Assembly (NCBI GenBank): GCA_030631525.1
Contig: DAOVKY010000047.1
Location: 1-6,317 of the forward strand
DNA length: 6,317 nt
Reading direction: 5' to 3'
DNA from: a bacterium
GTDB taxonomy: Bacteria > JAHJDO01
The stretch's first letter is position 1. Every line of letters begins with the position of its first letter. Made by a program: the position numbers and the translations under genes. Below the pieces are notes generated by a model. The model ran no database searches. It was not told the DNA's origin and saw nothing but the letters and a program-made list of their open reading frames with translations. Shown in pieces: positions 1 to 5,168 of this stretch.

Positions 1-1138
1 TCATCTTATTCCTTCAGGGATATTGCACAAAGATAAAAAATGCATAATAGGTAATGGCGTTGTTATTAATCCGAAAGCATTATTAGAAGAGATTTCTGAA
101 TTAGAAAACAAAGGAATTAAGGTGAATGAGAGTAATTTGTATATAAGCAAATCAGCTCATGTGACAATGCCTTATCATATAGTTTCAGAAACATTAAAGG
201 AAGAGAGAGAGAGAGGCAGGATCGGGACAACGCTCAGGGGGATTGGCCCAACGTATGTAGATAAAGCAGCAAGGATGGGAATAAGGATGTGTGACCTTAC
301 TGACCCGGACAGCTTCAGAAGAAAGTTAGAGGAGAATTTGGATCAGATTAATGTGCTATTCGAGAAAATATACGGAGTAAGAGGTTTTCAGGTAAATAAA
401 ATATTTGATGAATATTCCGGATATGTAGAAAAATTAGGCCAATTTGTTAGCGATACTGTTTTTATGCTAAATAAAGCGATAGACGCAGGTGTTAGTGTAT
501 TATTTGAAGGAGCGCAGGGGAGCCTCTTGGATGTTGATCACGGCACGTACCCCTATGTAACTTCTTCAAATTCTACTGCTGGAGGAATTTGTACAGGTCT
601 TGGCATTGGGCCAACAAAGATAGATAGTGTTATAGGAGTAGTGAAGGCTTATACAACAAGAGTTGGAGAAGGGCCGTTTCCAACAGAGCTTAAAGGGGAT
701 TTAGGAAACAAGTTGAGAAATGCCGGACCAATAGGCGAGTATGGGAGAAGCACAGGCAGACCGCGCAGATGCGGTTGGTTTGACGGAGTTATTACCAGAT
801 ATTCAGCAATGTTAAACGGTCTAAGTCGTGTGGCAGTTACACGGCTTGATATACTTGATGATCTTGATGAGATAAATGTTTGCATTGCGTATGAATACAA
901 TAATAATAGGTTAGAAGAGTTTCCATATCGTTCTGATATACTTCAGCAATGCAAGCCGATTTATGAAAAACTTCCGGGCTGGAAAGAAAGCACAGTTGAT
1001 ATAAGAGAATATAGCAAACTACCTAAAAATGCGCAGAAATACTTAAACAGGTTATCAGAATTAATGAATGTGCCAATATCTATAGTCTCTGTTGGCCCGC
1101 AAAGAGCGCAGACGATTTTTGTTGAGAAAAATTTCTAA
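1..1138 (+). CDS. purA: Adenylosuccinate synthase, 5' end outside window
   Basis: PurA joins IMP and L-aspartate at the expense of GTP to give adenylosuccinate, the first committed step from IMP to AMP, in the cytoplasm. The frame is open from base 2, where the visible residues begin HLIPSGI, so the gene starts upstream; the TTG at 23 is an internal codon, not the start. About 378 residues are visible against a usual 420-430, so roughly 50 are missing. These include the GDEGKGK nucleotide loop and the catalytic Asp and His of the family. Visible family motifs are GTTLRGIGPTY (224-256, IMP binding), FEGAQGSLLDVDHGTYP followed by TSSN, TRVGEGPFPTEL (656-691), RSTGRPRRCGWFD (746-784) and a C-terminal VGPQRAQTIFV. 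The frame is uninterrupted to TAA at 1136-1138. The gene appears functional and vertically inherited. Its last codons also carry the promoter of the downstream tRNA. Confidence 0.97.
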   Translation, partial: HLIPSGILHKDKKCIIGNGVVINPKALLEEISELENKGIKVNESNLYISKSAHVTMPYHIVSETLKEERERGRIGTTLRGIGPTYVDKAARMGIRMCDLTDPDSFRRKLEENLDQINVLFEKIYGVRGFQVNKIFDEYSGYVEKLGQFVSDTVFMLNKAIDAGVSVLFEGAQGSLLDVDHGTYPYVTSSNSTAGGICTGLGIGPTKIDSVIGVVKAYTTRVGEGPFPTELKGDLGNKLRNAGPIGEYGRSTGRPRRCGWFDGVITRYSAMLNGLSRVAVTRLDILDDLDEINVCIAYEYNNNRLEEFPYRSDILQQCKPIYEKLPGWKESTVDIREYSKLPKNAQKYLNRLSELMNVPISIVSVGPQRAQTIFVEKNF

Positions 1139-1149
1139 ATCAGTATAAT
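1122..1149 (+). promoter_or_regulatory. Sigma70-type promoter for the tRNA-Lys gene
   Basis: A -35 box TTGAGA (1122-1127, five of six consensus bases) is followed by a 16-base spacer and a perfect -10 box TATAAT (1144-1149). Transcription would begin near 1156, about five bases before the tRNA, as expected for a stable RNA gene. The -35 box lies inside the last codons of purA, so the tRNA can be transcribed independently of purA. This is an inference from consensus match and spacing. Confidence 0.75.
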
Positions 1150-1160
1150 CAACATTTTTC

Positions 1161-1237
1161 GGGTCGCTAGCTCATCTGGTTAGAGCACCGGCCTTTTAAG
1201 CCGGGTGTGGAGAGTTCGAGTCTCTCGCGACCTACCA
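1161..1237 (+). tRNA. tRNA-Lys, anticodon UUU
   Basis: A full cloverleaf folds by eye. The acceptor stem is GGGTCGC with GCGACCT (1227-1233; first pair is a G:U wobble). The D arm is GCTC/GAGC. The anticodon stem CCGGC/GCCGG (1188-1192 and 1200-1204) encloses the loop CTTTTAA, so the anticodon is TTT at 1195-1197, decoding AAA/AAG lysine. The variable region is short. The T arm is GAGAG-TTCGAGT-CTCTC (1210-1226). Discriminator A1234 and an encoded CCA (1235-1237) end the gene. It is flanked by its own promoter and terminator, so it is probably a single-gene unit and functional. No second copy of its 3' end was found in the window, so there is no sign that it served as an integration site. Confidence 0.97.
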
Positions 1238-1273
1238 GTTTATAAGCTCGAAAACAAGTTGGAGATACCACAT

Positions 1274-1309
1274 AAGCCCTGATTACACATCAATAATCAG
1301 GGCTTTTTT
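1274..1309 (+). terminator. Intrinsic terminator after tRNA-Lys
   Basis: A perfect 12-bp stem, AAGCCCTGATTA (1274-1285) with TAATCAGGGCTT (1294-1305), encloses the 8-base loop CACATCAA and runs into a T tract to 1309. It ends transcripts from the tRNA (and from purA if it reads through). On the opposite strand there is no useful T run after the stem, so it works mainly in the plus direction. Confidence 0.93.
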
Positions 1310-1419
1310 AACTCTTTGGAAGTCAAAGAGTTAGCGAGAAGTTTTCTGCAGAGATTGTCAGCTAAATTGCAACTTGTCCGAGATTTTCTAACCCTCTTAA
1401 GTTCAACAGGTAAAATCAA
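1297..1419 (-). pseudogene. Possible degraded second copy of the HTH gene's 5' end
   Basis: A 40-codon minus-strand frame runs from TTG (1417-1419) to TGA (1297-1299). Its first part, PVELKRVRKSRTS, aligns codon by codon with TVNLKRARTS near the start of the HTH protein encoded at 1577-1954. The codons GTT, AAG AGG and ACA AGT are shared, and the one length difference is exactly nine bases. Substitutions respecting codon structure suggest that this stretch once was, or is, coding and homologous to that N-terminus. The last third overlaps the two hairpins and has no matching HTH, so an intact protein is unlikely. TAGGA just before the TTG could be a weak ribosome site. The alternative is a chance match of about 45 bases in AT-rich DNA. 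Confidence 0.35.
1309..1333. repeat. Second perfect hairpin abutting the terminator
   Basis: TAACTCTTTG (1309-1318) and CAAAGAGTTA (1324-1333) form a perfect 10-bp stem with a 5-base loop GAAGT, starting on the last T of the terminator tract. It has no T run on either side, so it is not a classical terminator. It could block 3' exonuclease decay, or be a palindromic protein or recombinase site; the sequence does not decide. Confidence 0.6.
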
Positions 1420-1427
1420 GTCCTAAT

Positions 1428-1584
1428 CTATCTCTCTATCTCTAAATCGCCATATATTTAATCGATCGCATTTAATCGAATATTTTGTGGAATAGCGTAA
1501 GATTTGAGGTAAATTTTCTAGTAAATGTTGGCGATTAAATGAAATAGAGCATTATTTTGGCAAGAAGTATCTCTCTTTATCTCT
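1428..1584. repeat. Pyrimidine-rich direct repeats flanking 124 bases
   Basis: CTATCTCT is repeated perfectly in tandem at 1428-1443. A related run TATCTCTCT-TTATCTCT occurs at 1568-1584, matching 1429-1443 except for two extra bases. The right copy covers the last codons and stop of the HTH gene. The pair brackets the inverted-repeat cluster at 1445-1540. It may be a low-complexity coincidence or a trace of a duplication at the end of the HTH gene. Confidence 0.35.
1445..1540. repeat. Inverted/direct repeat cluster downstream of the HTH gene
   Basis: This lies in a gap between about 1420 and 1576 that shows no convincing gene. AATCGCCATATATTTA (1445-1460) faces TAAATGTTGGCGATT (1522-1536). 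They pair at 14 positions, with one bulged base and one mismatch, around a 61-base middle. Overlapping this, ATTTAATCG occurs at 1456-1464 and 1470-1478 (14-base period) and inverted at 1532-1540. The arrangement is of the kind used by DNA-binding proteins or recombinases. Candidate roles are an operator or partition-like site for the neighbouring KorB/ParB-like protein, an attachment site of the serine recombinase, or the ends of a tiny nonautonomous element. None is proven. Confidence 0.5.
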
Positions 1585-1954
1585 GTGTAGGGAGAGCTTC
1601 AATGACCTGTAGCCATAGCTCTTTTTGCTTATCCCATAAGAGTTCTCTGGAGATTTGGTGAGCTGTGTTCATGGAAATTTGATGAAGAAAGGACTTAGTT
1701 GAAAATAAAATCTCTTCCTGAATAAAAGTAGACAAGAAGAGCAAACTCATTATCTGACTCATCCTTGCAGGAGAATAACCAATCCAGCCGGCAATTTCTT
1801 TTAATGTCCTGCTGGGGGAAGCTTTCAATGTATTTTTAATCTGATGTGCAAGAACAAGGTACTGGCGCAGTATAGGCTCATTATGCAACCTGTTTCTATC
1901 TCGACTCGCACTTGTCCTGGCCCTCTTTAAATTAACAGTAAATTCACTTCTCAT
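1577..1954 (-). CDS. KorB/ParB-like helix-turn-helix protein of the recombinase module
   Basis: A 125-residue basic protein with a probable sequence-specific DNA-binding role. The N-terminus is rich in Arg/Lys (LKRARTSASRDRNR). A helix-turn-helix follows at about residues 50-74, from TLKEIAGWIGYS to ARMSQIMSLLFLS. Then comes FIQEEILF, matching the 'LAPDIQEEILFL' pattern I recall in small proteins found after DUF2924-associated recombinases. The C-terminal WDKQKELW also fits that family. The fold resembles the HTH of KorB/ParB rather than a full ParB, since no nuclease/CTPase domain is present. Its ATG overlaps the recombinase stop by four bases (ATGA), so translation is probably coupled; the upstream ribosome site is weak. 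It may regulate the module, control recombination direction or bind the nearby repeats. The exact role is unknown. Confidence 0.85.
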   Translation of the reverse strand: MRSEFTVNLKRARTSASRDRNRLHNEPILRQYLVLAHQIKNTLKASPSRTLKEIAGWIGYSPARMSQIMSLLFLSTFIQEEILFSTKSFLHQISMNTAHQISRELLWDKQKELWLQVIEALPTQR

Positions 1955-3267
1955 TGCTCTACATCCGGAAATAATTCAGCATAAAGCTCATATATTCCTT
2001 TTTCATTTAAATTCATCCCAAGCGATCCGGTTTCTGCATGATAATCTATTGAAGTAAACAATAGTTTCAGTATCCTATGCTTTTCATTAGCTATAAGCGT
2101 ATCCCATATAGATAAAACCTTAGGCACGACTTTTCCATATTTTTCTTTCAGTAAAGAATCATTCTTTATCTCTATTTTAGGCAGATGACTTATAACAACG
2201 TCTTCCATTTCCTGCGCATTAACTGATCTTGTTGGACAAGTAGCATATCCTTGTTTTTGAGCTTTGAGACATACGTAATACCTGTATTTCTTGACCTTAT
2301 CTTTTACTGAGTAGGTATGAATCATCGGGCAGTTGCAAGCCTTACAGCGTAAAAGCTGCGATAATAATCCGGCACACTTTGCGTTAGTGTGTATTTTTCT
2401 ATTAGTCCTGTTATATTTGATTCTGTCCTGAACCTTTTCAAAAAGCTCTTTATCTATAATAGCCTCGTGTTCGCCATTGTATAACTGGCCATTATAAGCA
2501 ACCTTACCAGTATACAGCGGATTCATTAACATGCGATGAACATAATCTTTTGAAAATTTAACTCCACCTGATGTTCTGCCTGTAGTGGCTAGATACTTTT
2601 TTGTAGTATATCCCTGATCATTTAACATTATTGTTGTAGTTAGAATAGAGCTCACTTCCAAATATAGCTTATAGATTTTACGAACAAGTTTTGCTTCCTG
2701 TTCATTAATAACGAGTTTTCGTTTTTCTTTATCAACATCGTATCCCAGTGATGGTTGACCTCCTGTCCACTTACCTTTCTTTCTGGCAGCGCCCATTTTG
2801 TCTTTGGTCCGTTCTGAAATCATCTCACGTTCAAACTGCGCAAAAGAGAGAAGAATATGCAGGGTAAGCCGGCCCATGGAACTATCCGTATTGAAATGCT
2901 GCGTTACAGAAACGAACGTGACCTTGCATTCATCGAAAAACTCTAATAGCTTTGTAAAGTCTAATAGTGATCGGGATAGACGATCTACTTTATATACAAC
3001 CACACAAGTAATCTTTCCCAATTTAATATCATTAATCAGTCTTTGAAGCGTCGGCCTATTTGTATCAGCACCGGTATAGCCACCATCATTATATTCATCA
3101 GACGAAGCTATCCATCCCTGTGATTTTTGGCTTTTGATGTAGCTTTCAGCCGCCTCCCGCTGTGCGTCCAATGTAGTAAATTCCTTTTCAAGTCCTTCGT
3201 TTGTAGACTTGCGCGTATAAATGGCACAATAAATAGGTTTTATTGTTTTAGTTTCTATCTTATCCAT
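1951..3267 (-). CDS. Large serine recombinase (integrase/resolvase family)
   Basis: A site-specific DNA recombinase of 438 residues acting through a 5'-phosphoserine link. The catalytic domain spans about 12-155: YTRKST with nucleophile Ser21 and Arg19, KVDRLSR with Asp95, Arg96 and Arg99, and FAQFEREMISERT at 142-154. A Recombinase domain follows at about 170-285, ending in the typical MLMNPLYTGKVAYNG (246-260). A zinc ribbon carries C308, C311, C333 and C344. The C-terminal part is short, with WDTLIANEKHRILKLLFTSIDY typical of this subfamily, and no long coiled coil is evident. All catalytic residues are present, so the enzyme is probably active. I chose the ATG at 3267 over the upstream GTG at 3279 because GAGG lies six bases before it and the GTG lies within the DUF2924 ribosome-released end. 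It sits eight bases after the DUF2924 stop. Its attachment site is not identified. Confidence 0.95.
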   Translation of the reverse strand: MDKIETKTIKPIYCAIYTRKSTNEGLEKEFTTLDAQREAAESYIKSQKSQGWIASSDEYNDGGYTGADTNRPTLQRLINDIKLGKITCVVVYKVDRLSRSLLDFTKLLEFFDECKVTFVSVTQHFNTDSSMGRLTLHILLSFAQFEREMISERTKDKMGAARKKGKWTGGQPSLGYDVDKEKRKLVINEQEAKLVRKIYKLYLEVSSILTTTIMLNDQGYTTKKYLATTGRTSGGVKFSKDYVHRMLMNPLYTGKVAYNGQLYNGEHEAIIDKELFEKVQDRIKYNRTNRKIHTNAKCAGLLSQLLRCKACNCPMIHTYSVKDKVKKYRYYVCLKAQKQGYATCPTRSVNAQEMEDVVISHLPKIEIKNDSLLKEKYGKVVPKVLSIWDTLIANEKHRILKLLFTSIDYHAETGSLGMNLNEKGIYELYAELFPDVEQ

Positions 3268-3271
3268 AACA

Positions 3272-3277
3272 CACCTC
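3272..3277 (-). promoter_or_regulatory. Ribosome binding site deciding the recombinase start
   Basis: GAGGTG on the minus strand overlaps the DUF2924 stop codon and puts GAGG six bases before the ATG at 3267. This favours that ATG over the in-frame GTG at 3279, whose own upstream sequence lacks a purine-rich motif. Confidence 0.7.
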
Positions 3278-3740
3278 ACAGGTTAAAAAACAGATATCCA
3301 TTCCAATGGTCTCCGGTTATTGTACTAGCTACCTGGCTTAGCGTTCTATATGTCTTGTCTTCATATTCAAAGCCCTTTTCCAACACATTAATTTTAATAA
3401 CAGTACCTTTATATATCTTGGTTATAATGCTTCCTGGAATTGGGAGTCTCCTGTCCCGCTTAATCTTTACATTGGATTCCTTATTACCACCTATTTTTCT
3501 CATAAGTCTGTTATTTATCGGATCATATACAGTAATTAGCTGTTCCAGCCTGGTTTTTACTGTGTTCGATAATCCGCCATAAGCCAATTTCTGTATCTGA
3601 TAGGCTATCTTTTTGCGCAGATAATCTGGATTGCTGGCACTTGGTCGTTGTCTCCCAAAAACCTTTGCATATTTCGCAAGAAGCTCCTCAGTTCCCATTC
3701 CTTTTAGTCCCAAAATCTGATTTAAAATATTTTCTCTCAT
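3276..3740 (-). CDS. DUF2924 family protein
   Basis: A 154-residue basic protein of unknown function belonging to the DUF2924 family. The diagnostic C-terminus is complete. LPIPGSIITKIYKGTVIKINV (split as a PG-x-IxxxYKG strand pair) leads to LEKGFEYEDKTYRTLSQVA and the final ITGDHWNGYLFFNL. This is the family's 'G-FEY-Y-SLS-A--ITG--W-G--FF-L' pattern. The N-terminal half is helical and charged, with GMGTEELLAKYAKVFGRQRP and YLRKKIAYQIQKLAYGGLS. I chose ATG 3740 over ATG 3767 because AAGGAG stands eight bases upstream of it. It is the first gene of the operon, eight bases before the recombinase. DUF2924 genes are regularly found beside serine recombinases, so an accessory role in recombination or DNA binding is inferred; the biochemical function is not known. 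Confidence 0.93.
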   Translation of the reverse strand: MRENILNQILGLKGMGTEELLAKYAKVFGRQRPSASNPDYLRKKIAYQIQKLAYGGLSNTVKTRLEQLITVYDPINNRLMRKIGGNKESNVKIKRDRRLPIPGSIITKIYKGTVIKINVLEKGFEYEDKTYRTLSQVASTITGDHWNGYLFFNL

Positions 3741-3945
3741 AATCGTAACTCCTTTATTTGCAATCACTTAACCTTTCATTAGCACACATATAGCCATACA
3801 ATTCGAGAGATAGCAAGTTATATCTGAGATAAATACAAAAAGACTGAAAATATACGGATTTAATGTCGATAACTTCGCATAAGGCACCTTATTTTCTCTT
3901 CTAAACAGGGGTGGGTCACGATGTACCTGTTCATTTCCAAAATTT
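3741..3945. other. Divergent intergenic region, no gene seen
   Basis: About 200 bases separate the minus-strand module from the plus-strand ROK gene and should hold both promoters. No strong sigma70 pair is evident on either strand. The best minus-strand candidate is TTGCTA with TATATG at an 18-base spacing, too weak to call. A small perfect palindrome TATCTgAGATA lies at 3821-3831. The right-hand part, from about 3890, contains the repeat and leader ORF described separately. One end of the inserted module is likely here. Confidence 0.5.
3749..3754 (-). promoter_or_regulatory. Ribosome binding site of the DUF2924 gene
   Basis: AAGGAG on the minus strand, eight bases before the ATG at 3740, is a near-perfect Shine-Dalgarno. 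It makes 3740 rather than 3767 the start, removing nine residues from the longest possible reading. Confidence 0.85.
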
Positions 3946-3968
3946 ATGCAGATTTCTCTTGCTAAACA
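3893..3968 (+). repeat. Short imperfect direct repeat around the ROK start
   Basis: TTTCTCTTCTAAACA (3893-3907) recurs as TTTCTCTTGCTAAACA (3953-3968), differing by one inserted G, at a 60-base distance. The second copy encodes ROK residues SLAKH. The first copy lies upstream in noncoding DNA. It may be a partial duplication of the ROK 5' end made during rearrangement of this junction, or chance. Confidence 0.4.
3921..3965 (+). CDS. Possible 14-codon leader ORF overlapping the ROK start
   Basis: ATG at 3921 is preceded, six bases upstream, by AGGGGTGG (3907-3914), the only good Shine-Dalgarno in this region. It opens the frame MYLFISKIYADFSC and stops with TAA at 3963-3965. The ROK ATG at 3946 lies inside it in another frame and has no ribosome site of its own. 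The leader could couple translation into the ROK gene, or be an accident of the junction. No peptide family is recognised. Confidence 0.3.
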   Translation: MYLFISKIYADFSC

Positions 3969-5127
3969 TAACAGAGATATAATTTTAAATCTTATAAAAA
4001 GTAAAGGCTCTATCTCAAAAGCAGATATTGTTAGAATTACAAAGATTAGGCCGGCAACAGTTATAAGTATAATTAATTCATTAATGAAAGATGATTTTGT
4101 CCATGAAGAGGGATTGGGAGAATCCAGCGGAGGAAGAAAACCAGTGCTTTTAAAATTGAATCCTAAGGCTAAACATGTATTAGGAATTTATATAAGATAT
4201 GATGAAATTCTTGGCGCATTAGTAGATATAGAAGGTAATATTGATAAGAAATTAGAAGTCGAAAATGCTTTTAGTAAAGACAAAAAATTCTTTATCAAAG
4301 AGTTAACAGAACTAATTTCCAGATTGCTAAAGAGGACTTCTATTAATAAGAAAAATATCTTAGGAATGGGAATAGCAATTCCGGGATTAGTTGATAGCAA
4401 TGCTGGTGAATGGGTTTTTTCGACACATAAGACATGGAGCAGTAATATTCGTCTTGGACAGATATTGGAAGACAAATTCAAGGTTCAGGTTAAAATAGAA
4501 AATGATACAAGATGCCTTGCCTTAGCAGAAAAATGGTTTGGAAGAGCAAGGAATATAAAAGATTTTTTATTTGTTGATACGGGAGAAGGAGTATCTTTGG
4601 GTATCATATTAAACAACCAGCTATATTCTGGAACAGGTTGTAGCGCAGGAGAACTTGGACATACTACAATAGATATAAAAGGACCCTTGTGCAAGTGTGG
4701 CAATTATGGATGTCTGGAAGCAATGGCTTCTGATGATGCAATGATTAGCAGAATAACAGAACTTATAAACAAAGGGGTTAATACATCTCTAAAAGAGGTT
4801 AAGGATATTAATATAACACCTGAAGCAATAATAAAACATGCTAAAAGAGGTGATAAATTATGTTCTCAGATACTTGAAGAAATCTCTGCTAATTTAGGAA
4901 TAGGTATTGCAAACACTGTTAACATATTTAATCCTAAAATTATAATTATTGGCGGTAGACTTGCAGAAGCAGGAGATATAGTTTTGGATGCTGTGAAAAG
5001 AACAGTTAGAAACAGGTCTCTTCAGAAACCGGCACGAGATGTTGAAGTATATTTGTCAAACTTTAAAAATGTTAAGGGGGCTCAAGGTGCAGCGACACTC
5101 ATTTTGCAGAGTTTGTTTAATATATAA
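3946..5127 (+). CDS. ROK-family transcriptional regulator (NagC/XylR/Mlc type)
   Basis: A 393-residue regulator of the size usual for ROK repressors, which bind operators and are released or modulated by a sugar or sugar phosphate. An N-terminal winged HTH (about 8-55: HNRDIILNLIKSKGSIS, then KADIVRITKIRPATVISII) and the wing SSGGRKP (60-66) show it is a regulator, not a kinase. The ROK body follows. ENDTRCLALAEKWFGRA has Asp187 at the place of the kinase catalytic Asp. DTGEGVSLG is the phosphate loop. The zinc/signature motif is GELGH (H239) with C249, C251 and C256 in LCKCGNYGCLE. The frame is intact. No Shine-Dalgarno precedes ATG 3946, but about seven residues before KHNRD is normal for the family, so the start is plausible. 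It directly precedes a decayed aminotransferase/oxidoreductase pair, presumably its former targets. Its DNA is visibly more AT-rich than the aminotransferase remnant. Confidence 0.95.
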   Translation: MQISLAKHNRDIILNLIKSKGSISKADIVRITKIRPATVISIINSLMKDDFVHEEGLGESSGGRKPVLLKLNPKAKHVLGIYIRYDEILGALVDIEGNIDKKLEVENAFSKDKKFFIKELTELISRLLKRTSINKKNILGMGIAIPGLVDSNAGEWVFSTHKTWSSNIRLGQILEDKFKVQVKIENDTRCLALAEKWFGRARNIKDFLFVDTGEGVSLGIILNNQLYSGTGCSAGELGHTTIDIKGPLCKCGNYGCLEAMASDDAMISRITELINKGVNTSLKEVKDINITPEAIIKHAKRGDKLCSQILEEISANLGIGIANTVNIFNPKIIIIGGRLAEAGDIVLDAVKRTVRNRSLQKPARDVEVYLSNFKNVKGAQGAATLILQSLFNI

Positions 5128-5141
5128 TAATTTTATTATTA
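5125..5141. repeat. AT-only palindrome at the ROK stop codon
   Basis: TAATAAT (5125-5131) and ATTATTA (5135-5141) form a perfect 7-bp inverted repeat around TTT, starting on the stop codon. It is too weak thermodynamically to be a good terminator. It could be a regulator-binding palindrome or simply AT-rich sequence between the ROK gene and the truncated aminotransferase. Confidence 0.35.
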
Positions 5142-5168
5142 AGTAAACTACGAAAGGTAACTAATATA

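Larger units (their letters stand above)
1577..3740 (-). mobile_element. DUF2924-serine recombinase-HTH module (boundaries unknown)
   Basis: Three minus-strand genes with gaps of +8 and -4 bases form one transcription unit opposite in direction to everything around it. A catalytic-residue-complete large serine recombinase, a DUF2924 protein and a small HTH protein are a recurrent trio in bacterial genomes, usually in accessory regions. There are no phage structural, transfer or transposase genes, so this is either a minimal integrative element or the surviving end of a larger one. The coordinates given cover only the genes. The true ends must lie somewhere in 1240-1576 and 3741-3945, but no convincing direct repeat between these two intervals was found by eye. 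Confidence 0.6.

Noticed and set aside
23..25. TTG as a start codon for purA
   Set aside because: The frame is open to the window edge and the residues before it, HLIPSGI, are conserved PurA sequence, so the gene begins upstream.
649..900. Minus-strand frame inside purA and similar antisense frames in the ROK and aminotransferase genes
   Set aside because: They are complements of well-identified genes with no own signals.
1428..1585. CRISPR-like or tandem repeat array
   Set aside because: Repeats are too short and irregular, with no regular spacers and no cas genes in the window.
3127..3582. Plus-strand 151-codon open frame
   Set aside because: It lies opposite the DUF2924 and recombinase genes, has no recognisable domain or ribosome site, and its apparent hydrophobicity comes from the complement of charged codons.
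1221..3817. Partial tRNA copy (TCTCTCG complement near 3811) as a sign of integration into tRNA-Lys
   Set aside because: Only seven bases match and they are not the tRNA 3' end in order.
1405..3931. Inverted 8-mer AACAGGTA (1405-1412) and TACCTGTT (3924-3931) flanking the module as possible element ends
   Set aside because: One such match is expected by chance between intervals of this size and nothing extends it beyond eight bases.
1341..3970. TGCAGA-N8-GCTAAA shared between about 1347 and 3948 as attL/attR
   Set aside because: Only 15 of 23 positions agree, which is within chance for the number of comparisons possible.
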